Source: [Phialemoniopsis] sp. UDSM-2020
Lineage: Eukaryota > Ascomycota > Sordariomycetes > Thyridiales > Thyridiaceae
Length of the DNA stretch: 64,000 nucleotides
Assembly: GCA_018873225.1 (NCBI GenBank)
Contig: JAEILZ010000002.1
Coordinates: 5,394,001 to 5,458,000, forward strand
Direction: 5' to 3'
Position numbers and translations under genes: made by a program
Notes under the pieces: generated by a model
Database searches by the model: none
What the model was told of the DNA's origin: nothing
The model's input: only the letters and a program-made list of their open reading frames with translations
Part shown: positions 32,332 to 42,860 of the stretch, piece by piece
How positions within the stretch are numbered: the stretch's first letter is position 1
How the letters are laid out: every line of letters begins with the position of its first letter

Positions 32332-33882
32332 ATGGGCAGGCTTACTTTTGACTTCAAATCCCATAAGTGGGCATTGGTGTACTGTGCGGTAAGCACCGTT
32401 GGCGCACTATGTTACGGTTATGATCAAATATATTATACAGGCGTCCTTGGAATGAAGGCGTTTGTTCAGGAATACGGTACTACGACCGACTCTGCGGGTG
32501 CTGTTGCTCTCACGACTTCCTTTGTTTCGCTGACGGCCTCGATCATCTATGTTGGTGAACTGGTCGGTGCGCTACTCGCCGCGCCCATCAACGACTACTT
32601 CGGACGAAAGGCCGTCTTCTACTGTGCGTCTGTCTGCATTATTGCCGGAGCCATCGCTCAAGTCGCTTCAAAAGGATCCGAGGGTATCATCATCCTCGGC
32701 CGTATTCTCATTGGCCTCGGTATCGGCCAGTTCACGGTCACTTGCCTATTATACATCGGCGAAGTGGCTCCGCTGGCGATCCGTGGACCGGCCTTGATGA
32801 TGTTCCAGCTGATGCAGTCCTGCTCGCAGCTCGTGGGATCTGGTATCACGCAAGGCACCGAATCTATCTCGAACAAGAATGCGTACCTCATCCCGATGGG
32901 TCTACTTATTGTTCTCCCGGGGTTGATGATCTTGTGCCTTCCGTTTACTCCCGAGAGCCCAGCCTGGTACGCCATGAAGGGCAAGAACAAGCAAGCCGAA
33001 ACCGCCCTCGCCAAGATTAACCGCAGCACGCCTGGTTACGCTCCGGCACACGATCTACAAGTTCTCGAGGAGGCCGTCAAGAGGGAGCAGGAATACGCGG
33101 CCGAGTCGAGCTGGGCTTCGCTGCTCAAGGACCCTATCGAGCGCCGCAAGCTGCTCTACTCCTGCGGTGCCATGGTTGCCCAGCAGATCAATGGTATCCA
33201 GTTCTTCTACAGCTACGGCGTCGTCTTCGCCCAGAGCCTGGGCATCAAGGAAGCCTTCACCATCTCCCTCATCACCAACGTCTTGCAAGTCGTCGCCGTT
33301 GCCATCTCGGTGGCACTCGGCAATAAGGTGCCGCGCCGCCAGAACCTGCTTTACTGCTCCCTGGGCATCTTCTGCGCTCTCGCTGTCGTCGGCGGCATTG
33401 GCACGCTGCGCACATTCCAGACGGGTACTGCGACGGCCATTGTCGTCTTTTCGTACGTCGTCATCGTCTGCTTCAACTTCTCGCTTGGCCCGCTCGCCTT
33501 CACTATCGCGTCCGAGATGGCCGTCGGCCGCAACAGGAACAAGATCATGTCGTGCTCCATCGTGTCCTTCTTCTTCACTGTCTGGGTCATCGCCTTCACA
33601 TCGCCCTACCTGTACTACGATGCCAAGCTCGGCCCCATGCTCGGTTTCGTCTACTGTGGCACTACCTTGGTCACGTTGTCGTATGTCTGGTTCTGTGTGG
33701 GCGAGACCAAGGGCCGGACCAACCTAGAGCTGGAGCGCTTCTTCATTGACAAGATCCCTGTCCGCCAGTGGAAGGATCATATGTTTGAGGACCTGCCCCA
33801 CGAGGCGATTGCTGTGGACAAGGCTGCTGATACCAAGCAGGGTGAGCATGTGTCATCGACCTCGGAGATGGAAAAGGTGTAA
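32332..33882 (+). CDS. MFS sugar transporter (sugar porter family, alpha-glucoside/hexose type)
   Basis: Intronless, 516 residues from the ATG at 32332 (the frame is open further up but has no membrane-protein character there). Twelve hydrophobic segments. Sugar-porter signatures are present: GYDQIYYTGVLGM in helix 1, DYFGRKAVFYCAS (R-x-G-R-like), GRILIGLGIGQFTVTCLLYIGEVAP, FTPESPAWYAMKGK after helix 6, AQQINGIQFFYSYGVVFAQS in helix 7 and GETKGRTNLELERFF at the C-terminal end. The motif set resembles fungal alpha-glucoside and related plasma-membrane proton symporters more than high-affinity glucose transporters, but the substrate cannot be read off. Divergent from transaldolase; two CGG-N8-CCG elements lie between them. 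It probably imports the sugar handled by this cluster. Confidence 0.9.
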   Translation: MGRLTFDFKSHKWALVYCAVSTVGALCYGYDQIYYTGVLGMKAFVQEYGTTTDSAGAVALTTSFVSLTASIIYVGELVGALLAAPINDYFGRKAVFYCASVCIIAGAIAQVASKGSEGIIILGRILIGLGIGQFTVTCLLYIGEVAPLAIRGPALMMFQLMQSCSQLVGSGITQGTESISNKNAYLIPMGLLIVLPGLMILCLPFTPESPAWYAMKGKNKQAETALAKINRSTPGYAPAHDLQVLEEAVKREQEYAAESSWASLLKDPIERRKLLYSCGAMVAQQINGIQFFYSYGVVFAQSLGIKEAFTISLITNVLQVVAVAISVALGNKVPRRQNLLYCSLGIFCALAVVGGIGTLRTFQTGTATAIVVFSYVVIVCFNFSLGPLAFTIASEMAVGRNRNKIMSCSIVSFFFTVWVIAFTSPYLYYDAKLGPMLGFVYCGTTLVTLSYVWFCVGETKGRTNLELERFFIDKIPVRQWKDHMFEDLPHEAIAVDKAADTKQGEHVSSTSEMEKV

Positions 33883-34353
33883 GCGTGGGGAAGGTGTGGG
33901 AAATGTATGGATATAGCTTTGGTTGTATCGTATGTAGTATGGGCTGAAGGACGAAGCAATATCACAGGACTTCTTCATAGACAGTTTTGAGGCTTCCAAT
34001 ACCACCCAAGGGCCAACTCGAGAAGGCACACGTGGCCCCTTGGCATTATGCATCACTTAATGACAAGATTTTACCTGTTGACTTGATTCTAGCTTTAATT
34101 TTGTCGATTCATTGCTATGTAGTGATGTATAAAAGCAATCTAGATGAAAAAGTCTTGTTCTGCCCAGTGTACGAAGCTGTGTTTGTCTTGTCAATACACA
34201 CTGTGGATCTCCACTTTTTTGTCTTGTCCTAAAGATGACATCGCGTGTTTGACGCCATTCCACATAGTTTCGTCCATCTCTGGTCGACCACAGGCATCGC
34301 AAGATGCATCGTTGCTTGTCTTCTGGTGAAGCCATAGCCATGTTGTCTTGAGC
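33883..34353. other. Intergenic stretch upstream of the Zn2Cys6 regulator
   Basis: 471 bp, AT-rich in its middle. It holds the transporter 3' UTR and the regulator promoter. None of the CGG-N8-CCG elements seen upstream of the other cluster genes is found here. Confidence 0.4.
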
Positions 34354-36419
34354 ATGGCTTCGTCTCAGCGCAAGACAAATCTGGCCTGCGATACCTGCAG
34401 GCGCAGGAAGTCTAGATGTGACGGCATTCGCCCGAAATGCAGCCACTGCAGAGTCGCGGGGAGAGAGTGCACGTATAGGCCGACGCCTACCAGTCTGGAA
34501 ACGTGAGTGCTATAAAAGCAAAGAATTTCGTCGTGGCCTGAAACTAAGGACTAGCAGTGACACCGCCGTTCTTTCAAGGCTGGGCGAGGTCGAAGCTCGC
34601 CTTGCGGCACTCGAGGAAAGGGGACTGGCTGCCCACAGCGCTCCATCTTTGATACCCGGTACACACAGTGCTTCTGTTGACCCAAAGCCTGTCCTTTGTG
34701 CCCCACCAGACTTGCACACATCCTCGGCACAGAAGATGCTGTTCTGCTGGCCATGGATTAGGCTCAACATGACGCTACCCGACGTTCGATCCGAGACTTA
34801 CCTCACGGACTATGACGAGGCCGATCCAATCCTGGCCCAAAAGAGCTTTCACGCCTCAAATCTTCCCCGCATCACGTATTGGCCGCTGATTCAAGCCATC
34901 ACCGCTTTCTACGACGGTCTGGACAGCCTTCCCACCTGTTTAGCCGAACTCGCTAGGAGTGCTCCTGGGCTCACTCGCGCGCATCTGGACAGAGTACTAT
35001 GGGAGAAAATGCATGGACCGGATTCTGTCGACGATACAACACCCCCTGACAACACCATAGTAGACGTCAACTCTCTTTCCCTGTCTCAGCTATTAATGTA
35101 CTCCCTCTCAGCCAGGGTAAGGAACTGGTTCGTCGGCAGCGTGGAAGTGTCTTCTTTCCTCTTTACGCTCGCTCTCCAGAGGCAATGGGAGCTGTATTCG
35201 GCCGCAGATGGTGACCGTATACAGCTGGTTTTGTTGATGGTATGTTGCCTGATATACCAATGGTCGAGGCCCTTTCATGCGTTGGGCATGCTCCAGTCTC
35301 TTGATTCGGCAATCGGCCGCTTTTCCATACGAAACAAAGACAGCCCGTACGCAACCCCTACCCTTTGGATGGACAAAGTATTGATACTGGGAACAGTATG
35401 ATTGAGATATACAATACTCTCTACTTCCTCCTTGAAAGGTCAGTGCAATGCTTCTCAAGTTCCTGCCTGCAATAGTTGACTTTATCAGTGACCTTCTGAG
35501 CGAGATCGACGGCATTCCGTCGGCGACCATGCTGTCATCACTGAACAGCCAAATGGCCCGGCAGACGGCCTATGCATCCAATTCTTTCCCGACTTCTCCA
35601 TCTGAAATGGATACAGACGAATCTCAGCCCCTTGGATTCTTTCTCAAGAACCACGTGTGGCTCAGAAATTGCCTCAACAAGATCCTTAGTCGTCTTTACA
35701 CCACAGACAAGGCTTACGCTCAGCCTCACGAGCTCGCGGATCTCGTCCGCGGCATCTCAACAGATCTTCGTCAGTGGTACCAGACACTTCCACTGGACCA
35801 CCAATTCGTTCGCGACGTTACGACTTTTAGCATAACCAGTCCGCTACTGACAATGCGAATGGTGAGGCATCCTGCTCTGACATTGACGCAAGTATCTTGA
35901 GGACTAACGTAGAGCCGAATTGTTTAGAGGGAACTGGCACTGCGGTACTTCTCCTGCGTCTTCCTACTTCACCGCCCTGTGCTGTATTTCTTTCTTCACA
36001 AGGACATGGAGTACACAGTCCGGCCGCCTGACGTCCGGGCCACACGTTCGGACGATGAGCCTTGGGTGCTCGAGTCTTGCCGGGATTGCATCGAAAATGC
36101 GGCACTCATCATTCACTTCTGCTACCTTGTACTCGACAGCTCAAACGCGCCGATGGAAGTTCCCCTTTCCAATTGGTGTGACATGCAATCACTGTTCGCT
36201 GCCTACTTAGTACTGTTGCAAGTAAAGGCGATGCCCAGTTTAGCGCCAATATCTAGAGGTATCGGTGATATTGAGAGACTTTTGGACATGGTTGAAGTCG
36301 TGTTGGAGAGGACATCGGGAGACTCGCTTAAGGCTGCGAAAAGCTTGGAAATTCTGCGCAATCAGCGGCAGAACTTTGATGTCTCGTCACCAGGATACTC
36401 GATTGGATCTAGCAAGTAA
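34354..36419 (+). CDS. Zn2Cys6 transcription factor, possibly frameshifted
   Basis: Model A: join(34354..34502,34555..35395,35439..35861,35928..36419), 634 residues. The Zn2Cys6 knuckle is complete: Cys12, 15, 22, 29, 32, 39 (C-x2-C-x6-C-x6-C-x2-C-x6-C) with a basic RRRKSRC loop, then a short coiled coil (VLSRLGEVEARLAALEE) and a fungal MHR regulatory domain (LSLSQLLMYSLSARVRNWF and QWSRPFHALGMLQSLDSAIGRF). Near 35390 the natural continuation NSMIEIYNTLYFLLERS lies in another frame, one base off. Model A avoids it with an unusual 43-bp intron; model B assumes a one-base deletion and a later GTCAGT...TCAG intron. It is the obvious candidate regulator for the adjacent sugar cluster. The first intron has a TAGCAG tandem acceptor (one optional residue). 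Confidence 0.7.
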
Positions 36420-36440
36420 ACGTTCATGGCTTGTTGGGTA

Positions 36441-36457
36441 GGTAGTGGGATAACCCC
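36441..36457 (+). repeat. Dispersed GGTAGTGGGATAACCC motif, copy 1
   Basis: One of five short matching sequences found only in intergenic DNA of the 36-57 kb part. This copy is just after the Zn2Cys6 gene. Confidence 0.6.
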
Positions 36458-36490
36458 GATTTAGGCCAACGAAGATATGCTCACGTTGCA

Positions 36491-36503
36491 GGTAGTGGGA
36501 TAA
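36491..36503 (+). repeat. Dispersed GGTAGTGGGATAA motif, copy 2
   Basis: Same orientation as copy 1, 50 bp downstream; matches the first 13 bases then diverges. Confidence 0.55.
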
Positions 36504-36859
36504 TTCAGTGCTACAACTTGTGCGAGATAGCAATTGTTGTTTCGTGATCCTCAAAACACAAGGAAAATCAAGTCAAGTTGACAAGTGAGAATGCATTAGC
36601 AAGTGACGCATGTTGCCAGTAGGCGCGCCTGCCTTGAGTTGTCACTTGGGTGGTGACGGGGACGAGGAAAGAGGTAATGAGGCAGGAGCATTTTCTCAAC
36701 GCACTTTCCTTCCTTGAAACAACTCGAAGCAGGCTAGGCAGCCAGACACTCTTGCCCTTTCTTTTCTTCAACAAATTCTCGGATCGGTCATCATTCTTGA
36801 CCGAGTCTCATCTCACTGCTCAATTTCTCCCCCATCACTTCGAACTCAACACAACGGCA

Positions 36860-38122
36860 ATGGCCGAAGCAAACATTGACGCAGACACACTGCGTCTCAT
36901 CCACCAATTGCAACAGGAGGATATCGAGAGCCTGAAGAGCAACAAGCGCAAAGCTCCCGAGGACGACCAGTCCGACTTTCAGATAGCCCTCAAGCTCTAC
37001 GATGACGAAGTCGCCGCCCAGGGTCGACTCACCTCGGACCGAACCATGTGCAGAAGCATCGCCGAAGCTGTCCAGAGCGACGCCGATCTGATCCGCCAAC
37101 ACGCCGCAGAGGATGACGCAGAGCGCAGAGCCCAGCAGCAAACCCCACGCCGAGGAAGGGGCAGAGCTGCTACTCACCCACCGCCCGGCCCTGTCAAGAA
37201 TTTCACTGCCCCAGACAAGAAAGATCTGACCGAGCTTGCCCAACACAACGAGTTCAAGGATACTACCGACGGAGCTGGAAAGGGCATCAAGAGAGAGTGT
37301 ACTGCCTGCAACGAGACCTTCTACAGCTGCTCCATGGCAAAGTGTCCTTGCCTTCACAGCTACTGCTACGAGTGCCTGGAAAGCGTGTTTCAAACGGCAC
37401 TCACCAACCCTGCGTACTTTCCCGCAAGGTGCTGTCGTCAGTCGATCCCGATCAGCTCGGCGCGACAGGCCGGCGTCTCTTCTAAAGTCCTGGATGAGTA
37501 CGAAGTGAAGAAAGAGGAACGCGAGGCCGATATCGAACACAAGATATACTGTCACGTGCCGACGTGTTCGACCTTCATCCCTCAGCGACTGGTCGAGGGG
37601 GGTGTGGCTACCTGCCCGGAATGTCACCAATCAACCTGCGTCCTGTGCAAGGAAGCTACGCATGCTGGCGACTGCCCAGAGGATCTTGCAAAGCAGAAGC
37701 TAATCACCTTAGCCGCGGAGAAGCATTGGCCCAACTGCACCTCCTGTGGAGAGTTCGTTGAACTCAAGTCGGGCTGCTACCACTTGACCTGCATCTGCGG
37801 CGGCCAGTTCTGCTACTTATGTGGAAAGAAGTGGCATACGTGTAAATGCAAGCTGTGGGACGAAGTACGACTGCTTGAGCAAGCCAACGAACAGGTCGAT
37901 CACGACTTCCCTAACGGCAACCCGCATGTTGGAAGGGAGCTGCTCGTGAACGGAGCGATGAGACGTATTCAGCAGAATCACGAATGCCACCACCCTTACT
38001 GGAACAAGGTTCAGCGCCCTCACAAATGCCAGCTTTGCGAGGAGACCCCGGCCAAGTTCCACTACGATTGCGAGAGGTGCCGCATGCGGGTATGCCGTCG
38101 ATGCCGAAAGAATCGTCTGTGA
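36860..38122 (+). CDS. RBR-type (RING-IBR-RING2) E3 ubiquitin ligase
   Basis: Intronless, 420 residues. An N-terminal helical region (DTLRLIHQLQQEDIESLKSN, then KRKAPEDDQSDFQIALKLYDD) precedes the RBR module. RING1 starts at RECTACNETFYSC with CPCLHSYCYECLESVF; the IBR holds CHVPTCSTFIP and TCPECHQSTCVLCKEATHAGDC; RING2 is WPNCTSCGEFVELKSGCYHLTC with the catalytic cysteine Cys306 (SGCYHLTC), then GGQFCYLCGKKWHTCKC. RBR ligases accept ubiquitin on that cysteine before passing it to the substrate. A Cys-rich C-terminal tail (HKCQLCEETPAKFHYDCERC, RMRVCRRCRKN) may bind another zinc. This layout belongs to the large family of fungal-specific IBR proteins; substrates are unknown. Confidence 0.9.
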   Translation: MAEANIDADTLRLIHQLQQEDIESLKSNKRKAPEDDQSDFQIALKLYDDEVAAQGRLTSDRTMCRSIAEAVQSDADLIRQHAAEDDAERRAQQQTPRRGRGRAATHPPPGPVKNFTAPDKKDLTELAQHNEFKDTTDGAGKGIKRECTACNETFYSCSMAKCPCLHSYCYECLESVFQTALTNPAYFPARCCRQSIPISSARQAGVSSKVLDEYEVKKEEREADIEHKIYCHVPTCSTFIPQRLVEGGVATCPECHQSTCVLCKEATHAGDCPEDLAKQKLITLAAEKHWPNCTSCGEFVELKSGCYHLTCICGGQFCYLCGKKWHTCKCKLWDEVRLLEQANEQVDHDFPNGNPHVGRELLVNGAMRRIQQNHECHHPYWNKVQRPHKCQLCEETPAKFHYDCERCRMRVCRRCRKNRL

Positions 38123-38799
38123 TCGTTTCAATGCTGGTCTCGGTGGGAGGAACGCCACGATTCATGGCCAGACCATGATGGAGGATAAAGTTGTGTTTGC
38201 TTATCGTCCATTCGTGTTTCTCTGTGTTGTTTTTGCTATCTCTCCTGAAAGACTGATATTTGCCGCTGTGGTATTGCTGAACACGCGGCCAATGCCCGCC
38301 AGGTTCGGCAGTTGTGTTTCTTCTTCGATGCATATTGCCCAGAGAATGGCCGGGATAAATAATGGATCTCGCGCTGAGTATTTGCTTCAAACATGTTCGG
38401 CTAGGCAGTGGGATAATCCGGCTCAATTGCTCGAAATTTTCGTTGTTTCCTTTCAACACAGTACCTGATAGGCGGATAGAAATTTACGCCTTCATCCATG
38501 GTCTTCCGCGGGTATTGCCCGCTTAATATTGAGGCAATTTGTAAACCCCATCCTATGGCTGCCAGGATCTGCGACACAAACGTGAATAAATGAAGTCAAT
38601 TTATCCTGGCAAGGAGGATAGATAAAGCACCGCTATTTGTTGCGGTAGTGCGCATGGGCTGAAAAATGTGTATAAGTCAAGCGGCCACACCAGGACAGTG
38701 CCTCAAATTTTGACACCTCTGCGAGTTTTCTGGCAAGTTTTGAGACGGTCTGTACAGTAGTGAACTTCGAGCACGTCTGCAAGACGAATCACCTTCACC
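38123..38799. other. Intergenic region with one copy of the dispersed motif
   Basis: 677 bp between the RBR and DUF1996 genes. It includes motif copy 3 (38404-38419). GTGTATAAGTC near 38668 may be the DUF1996 gene's TATA element. No coding sequence is supported. Confidence 0.4.
38404..38419 (+). repeat. Dispersed GGYAGTGGGATAAYCC motif, copy 3
   Basis: Reads GGCAGTGGGATAATCC; two transitions from copies 1 and 4. Confidence 0.55.
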
Positions 38800-39903
38800 A
38801 TGAAGCGCTTCACTCTGCTGCTCCACGCTGGGCTGTCTCAGGCAGCCTTGCGATTCGGATGCTCGACTGTATCTCTTCAGCGTCTCGACCCCCTCGTGGA
38901 GCCAGGCCAAATACCTTCTGCCCATGTTCATCAGATCGTCGGAGGAAACGCTTTCAATGCGACCATGACGGGCGATATCGGCGAGCTAGGAACCTGCACA
39001 ACCTGTGCCTTCAGCGAAGATTTCTCCAACTACTGGACGGCCGTCATGTACTTCAAGCACGAGAACGGCTCCTATCACCGAGTGCCGCAATACCCCAACG
39101 CTCAGCTCGGCACTGAGGGGCGTGATGCGCCGGACATCAACGCTGGCATGACCATCTACTACACGCAAAAGGACTTCAACTCCAACGGAAACCAGCACAT
39201 CACCGCTTTCAAGCCGGTACGTGAATCAGATGCCGCCTCCCCGGATCCGTTATCCCATGTTGATACACTACTAACATTTCCCAAGGGCTTCCGCATGACC
39301 GTCGGCTCACCCACGCACAACACCGCCGCCGAGGGCAAAGCCGAACCAGGTCTCCGCTACACCTGCCTGCAGTCCATCCTGACCCGCGGCAGCGAGACCG
39401 CGGACTTCCCGCCCAAGCCCTGCCCGGCCGGCATCATGGCCATCCACCACTTCCCCGCGTGCTGGGACGGCAAGAACCTCGACAGCCCGGACCACCAGTC
39501 GCACATGTACAGCACGACAAAGGGCGGCTTCCGCGAGGCCGGGGCGTGCCCGGCCTCGCACCCCGTCCGCGTGCCGCAGATCGCCTACGAGACCATGTGG
39601 AACACGACCATGTTCAACGGCATGTGGCCCAAGGACGGGTCGCAGCCGTTCGTGTGGTCGTTTACGGGCAACGGGTACGGCACGCACGCCGACTACGTCT
39701 TTGGGTGGAAGGGCGACTCGCTGCAGCGCGCCATGAACGACTCGTGCATGTTCCACAACTGCGGGAGCCCCGGCAAGCAGGGCATCCTCAAGACGCAGAG
39801 CGTGGCCGAGATGAACAAGTGCGCCGTGCAGAGGACCGTCGTCGAGGAGACGGACGGGTGGCTGACGGAGCTGCCGGGCCAGGAGGCGATGACGGGGATG
39901 TAG
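38800..39903 (+). CDS. Secreted DUF1996-domain protein
   Basis: join(38800..39216,39286..39903), 344 residues. The 69-bp intron is a stop-free multiple of three; removal joins QHITAFKP to GFRMTVGSPTHN. A short signal peptide (MKRFTLLLHAGLSQA) is followed directly by the DUF1996 hallmark RFGCSTVSLQRLDPLVEPGQIPSAHVHQIVGGNAF. Further family blocks are IMAIHHFPACWDGKNLDSPDHQSHM and HPVRVPQIAYETMWNT. Several conserved Cys and His suggest a disulfide-stabilised, possibly metal-binding fold. DUF1996 proteins are widespread in fungal secretomes, sometimes with WSC domains (not present here); no function is established. Codon use in exon 2 is strongly GC3-biased. Confidence 0.88.
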   Translation: MKRFTLLLHAGLSQAALRFGCSTVSLQRLDPLVEPGQIPSAHVHQIVGGNAFNATMTGDIGELGTCTTCAFSEDFSNYWTAVMYFKHENGSYHRVPQYPNAQLGTEGRDAPDINAGMTIYYTQKDFNSNGNQHITAFKPVRESDAASPDPLSHVDTLLTFPKGFRMTVGSPTHNTAAEGKAEPGLRYTCLQSILTRGSETADFPPKPCPAGIMAIHHFPACWDGKNLDSPDHQSHMYSTTKGGFREAGACPASHPVRVPQIAYETMWNTTMFNGMWPKDGSQPFVWSFTGNGYGTHADYVFGWKGDSLQRAMNDSCMFHNCGSPGKQGILKTQSVAEMNKCAVQRTVVEETDGWLTELPGQEAMTGM

Positions 39904-40348
39904 TCTGCGGAGTTGAAATGTTTACGGACTTTAAGATGATACTCCAATGCGGACTTAGATGATACAATTCCGCGTTATTGATCTTCGAGATTGCATGTAA
40001 AACGCTTGTTCGGAGCAGCCATGAAATAGCTATGTTATAACTACTCAACGGATACGGAAGTTGTTCTCTTGTTTCCTACTCATTCTGGCCAGGACTCTGC
40101 GCGATCAAGTACAAATCCAGACCGTGTTGACTAGGGATCGAAGTGAGAGTCTTGAATCTTGATCACTGGCTCAAAGGGGATTTTAACCACCGTAGCATGT
40201 TGTAATTTGTATGCATCTTCCATGGTCTGTGGCCTGCGGTCACTGTCAGGCTACACACGTCAGACAACCACTGAGAAACAATCTAGATCTTGCTACCACA
40301 CCCACTAAGTGTTGGGATGGCTAGATTAGAAAGTATTATCACCGGAGT
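39904..40348. other. Convergent 3' region
   Basis: 445 bp between the ends of the DUF1996 and kinase genes. AT-rich, no coding signal seen. Confidence 0.4.
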
Positions 40349-42860
40349 CTAGTATAGTTCCAAACTGTCGCGAGGCTTCCGACCTGGGTTGTCAGCTACA
40401 CTGGGCGCAGGCAAAGTCATGGCTCTAGGCGGACTAGGACGCTGATGCTCGTGATACCGTTTGTGGTCTGTCACGACTTCATCTGCGCTTTCATAGCGAT
40501 CGCAATCCTCTCTATTGAGCTGCGCCCGGCGCCGGCGCCGTACCTCGCGCTGCTGATCCATGTAAAAGTCGCGAAATCGGGATCCAATATTGCCTTCAAT
40601 ATTGTTCTCATTCTTGCCTTCAATCTCGCGTTGCCTTGGATTTCTCCAGTCCTCGATGATAGAAGACGAAGCTGATGAAGGAGATGAAAAAGATTCATCA
40701 GGTCTAATATGAGTGTTAGTATCTGCAGAGTTGCTACTGACTAATGAAAAGACTTTACCCTCTGTAGAACGATTCAAAGCAGTTGAAGTCTGGCGGGACC
40801 TCCTCTGGGGAACGACCGTAGTTGTCCTGTGTCGATGGACATGGTTGTTGTTTCGATTTTTGAAGCGTGCCAGACACAGTCATCTCGGACCGCTTCGACT
40901 GCCTGAAAAGGTTCCGAATAATTAAAGAAATGTTCGACTTTTTGTCTTTGCGCTGACGAGTCTCGGTGGTCGCATACGTGGGGGACTCGGGTAATGAGCT
41001 TTGTGTGTTAGATTTTTCATCGCCAAGCCTTGAAGCATCTGCGCTCAACATCTGTATACCTGCCGCCCAATCACCCTGCTGAAACAGCTTTGTCGCTTGC
41101 TCGGATAGTGACAGACCACTCCACATCTTAGGAGGTCCACTTCTGGTGTCTAGCGTCACATGGCTCTTCTCCTTTCTGATCCCTAATGGGTCTTTTTGAT
41201 ATATGTACTTTGTCACTACTTCTCCGCTAAGTCGCTCGGCAGGAGGTGGAGGACCTGTTGGAGGTGGAAAGCCTGGTGGAGGTGGAACGCCTCGTGGGAA
41301 TGAAGAATCTGGTGGATAGTATGGCTCGAAGCCTGCTAAATCAGTTGTAGGTAGGGGTCTTAGATTGACTAGGGTGCGTTGCCGAGGCGGTAGCCACTCA
41401 GGGCCATCTAGATCATCTTGTGAATCAAGGCCATCATAAAAGGGAAACGGATCTTCGAAAGGCGGTATGTAATCAGAATCAAATGGCTTAGTTGAAAGGC
41501 CTTGTTTTAGACCGTACTTCCAGGATGGATCGCCCTCAGTAGTCGCTGTACCTAGAAGGCGAATAGTAGAGTCTTGTGTCACGTCGTTCCTACACGTACT
41601 CCACTGCTTGGAGCAAGTCGATGTCCATGTTCCTTCAGACTCTTTCAGTTTGTGGTGCATATTCTCGGGTACATCACTGTGAATGTTTTCATAGCCCGGG
41701 CGTTAGATCTTGCAGATTTTAACTTGAATAAGATAATAGATTACCTTGTCTCGTTGCGTTGAGGCGGAAAACCTTTCAATAGCCATGCATGCTCACCGGC
41801 CGATCCAGCGTTGAGTCTTTCTTCAGGTCGAGAGTTCATGAGTTTGACAATAAAGTCTTTGCCCTCGTCAGAAACGTGCTTGGAGTCCAGTTCTTCGGTG
41901 GGAAATTGAATCTCTCCACGGGTATACCGGACAAGATTTCCTAGGTGTTCGAATACACTTGTGTACGTAAGAAGTCGGTAAGTTACGACACCTAACGACC
42001 ACATGTCCACCGCAAAGGTATAGGATTCAGTAGCCGGCTTGTCGAGCAGGCCTAGTATTTCTGGGGCCATGAAACCCAATGTACCCCGTAGTTTCGTGTG
42101 CAGTGTTGTGACATCCTGCTGTCGTCGTTTACTGATGCCAAAGTCGGCGATTTTGACGAACCAATTGGGACCAGTCTCAACGATCAGAATGTTCTTGGAC
42201 ATGATATGAGTACTTGCTCAGTTTGAGCGGATACAGAAAGATACTAACCTTAGTTTTGAGGTCGCGATGCACAAAATTGTTCTCGTGCATGAACCCAAGC
42301 CCTTCCAGAACTTGGTGAGCAATCGCTCGTGTCTCAGCCTCGAGAAGCGGCTTCTTCAAGTACGCTTCTAGATCGCCGTGCTCTAGGTATTCCATGACGA
42401 TAAACACAGACTCCTCATTGTCAAACCAGCCATTGGAGGTTACAAAACAATGTCCGTACTGTGTCATCGTCAGCCTGTAGGCCTCACCTATGACGAAGTA
42501 GAAATCCAATTCGGAAAGAAGTGCCCAAGTCGTCACCTACATTTTTGTGGGAGAACTTGCATATCGCCTCTAGTTCTCGGCTGTAATCCTGCTTTGTCTC
42601 CTCGTTAACTATCTTGTTTATCTGCTTGACAGCTCTGAGAGCTTTTTTCCCGAACCACTGTCGCATTGCTCCAAATACACTACACCAAAAGCACCTTTTC
42701 CAAGCTCGCCCTTGCGGTACCATCTTTCCTCTCTTTGTACGCGTCTCTGGCGTGCTGAAGTGCCGGGCTCGTGGAAGAGATGCTGAGTGTACTCGGAGAA
42801 GATCTCAGTTTCGATGCGAGAATCGCGGACAAGGTCGTCTAGGAGCTGCGTGGGAGGCAT
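40349..42860 (-). CDS. Serine/threonine protein kinase with disordered C-terminal half (one-base frameshift in the N-lobe)
   Basis: complement(join(40349..40703,40759..41676,41745..42193,42249..42458,42541..42860)). The exon sum is 2,252 nt, one short of a multiple of three; with one base restored in the A6 run at about 42643-42648 the product is 750 residues. Upstream of that run the frame gives LGKGAFGVVYLEQCDSGSGKK; downstream the kinase continues one frame over with ALRAVKQINK. All catalytic elements are present: Gly loop, Lys79 (AVK), HRDLK with Asp173, IADFGISKR with Asp194, and MAPEIL. Residues about 330-750 are disordered, Pro- and Ser-rich (GVPPPPGFPPPTGPPPP) with a basic end. The kinase type (fungal, CAMK-like) often lacks known function. 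It is head-to-head with a HeLo-pseudokinase gene. Start uncertain: the frame is open to an earlier ATG at 43010. Confidence 0.75.

Larger units (their letters stand above)
36420..36859. other. Intergenic region upstream of the RBR ligase gene
   Basis: 440 bp, containing repeat-motif copies 1 and 2 and the RBR-gene promoter. The RBR frame is open back to 36650 but the upstream residues are not conserved-looking. Confidence 0.4.
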
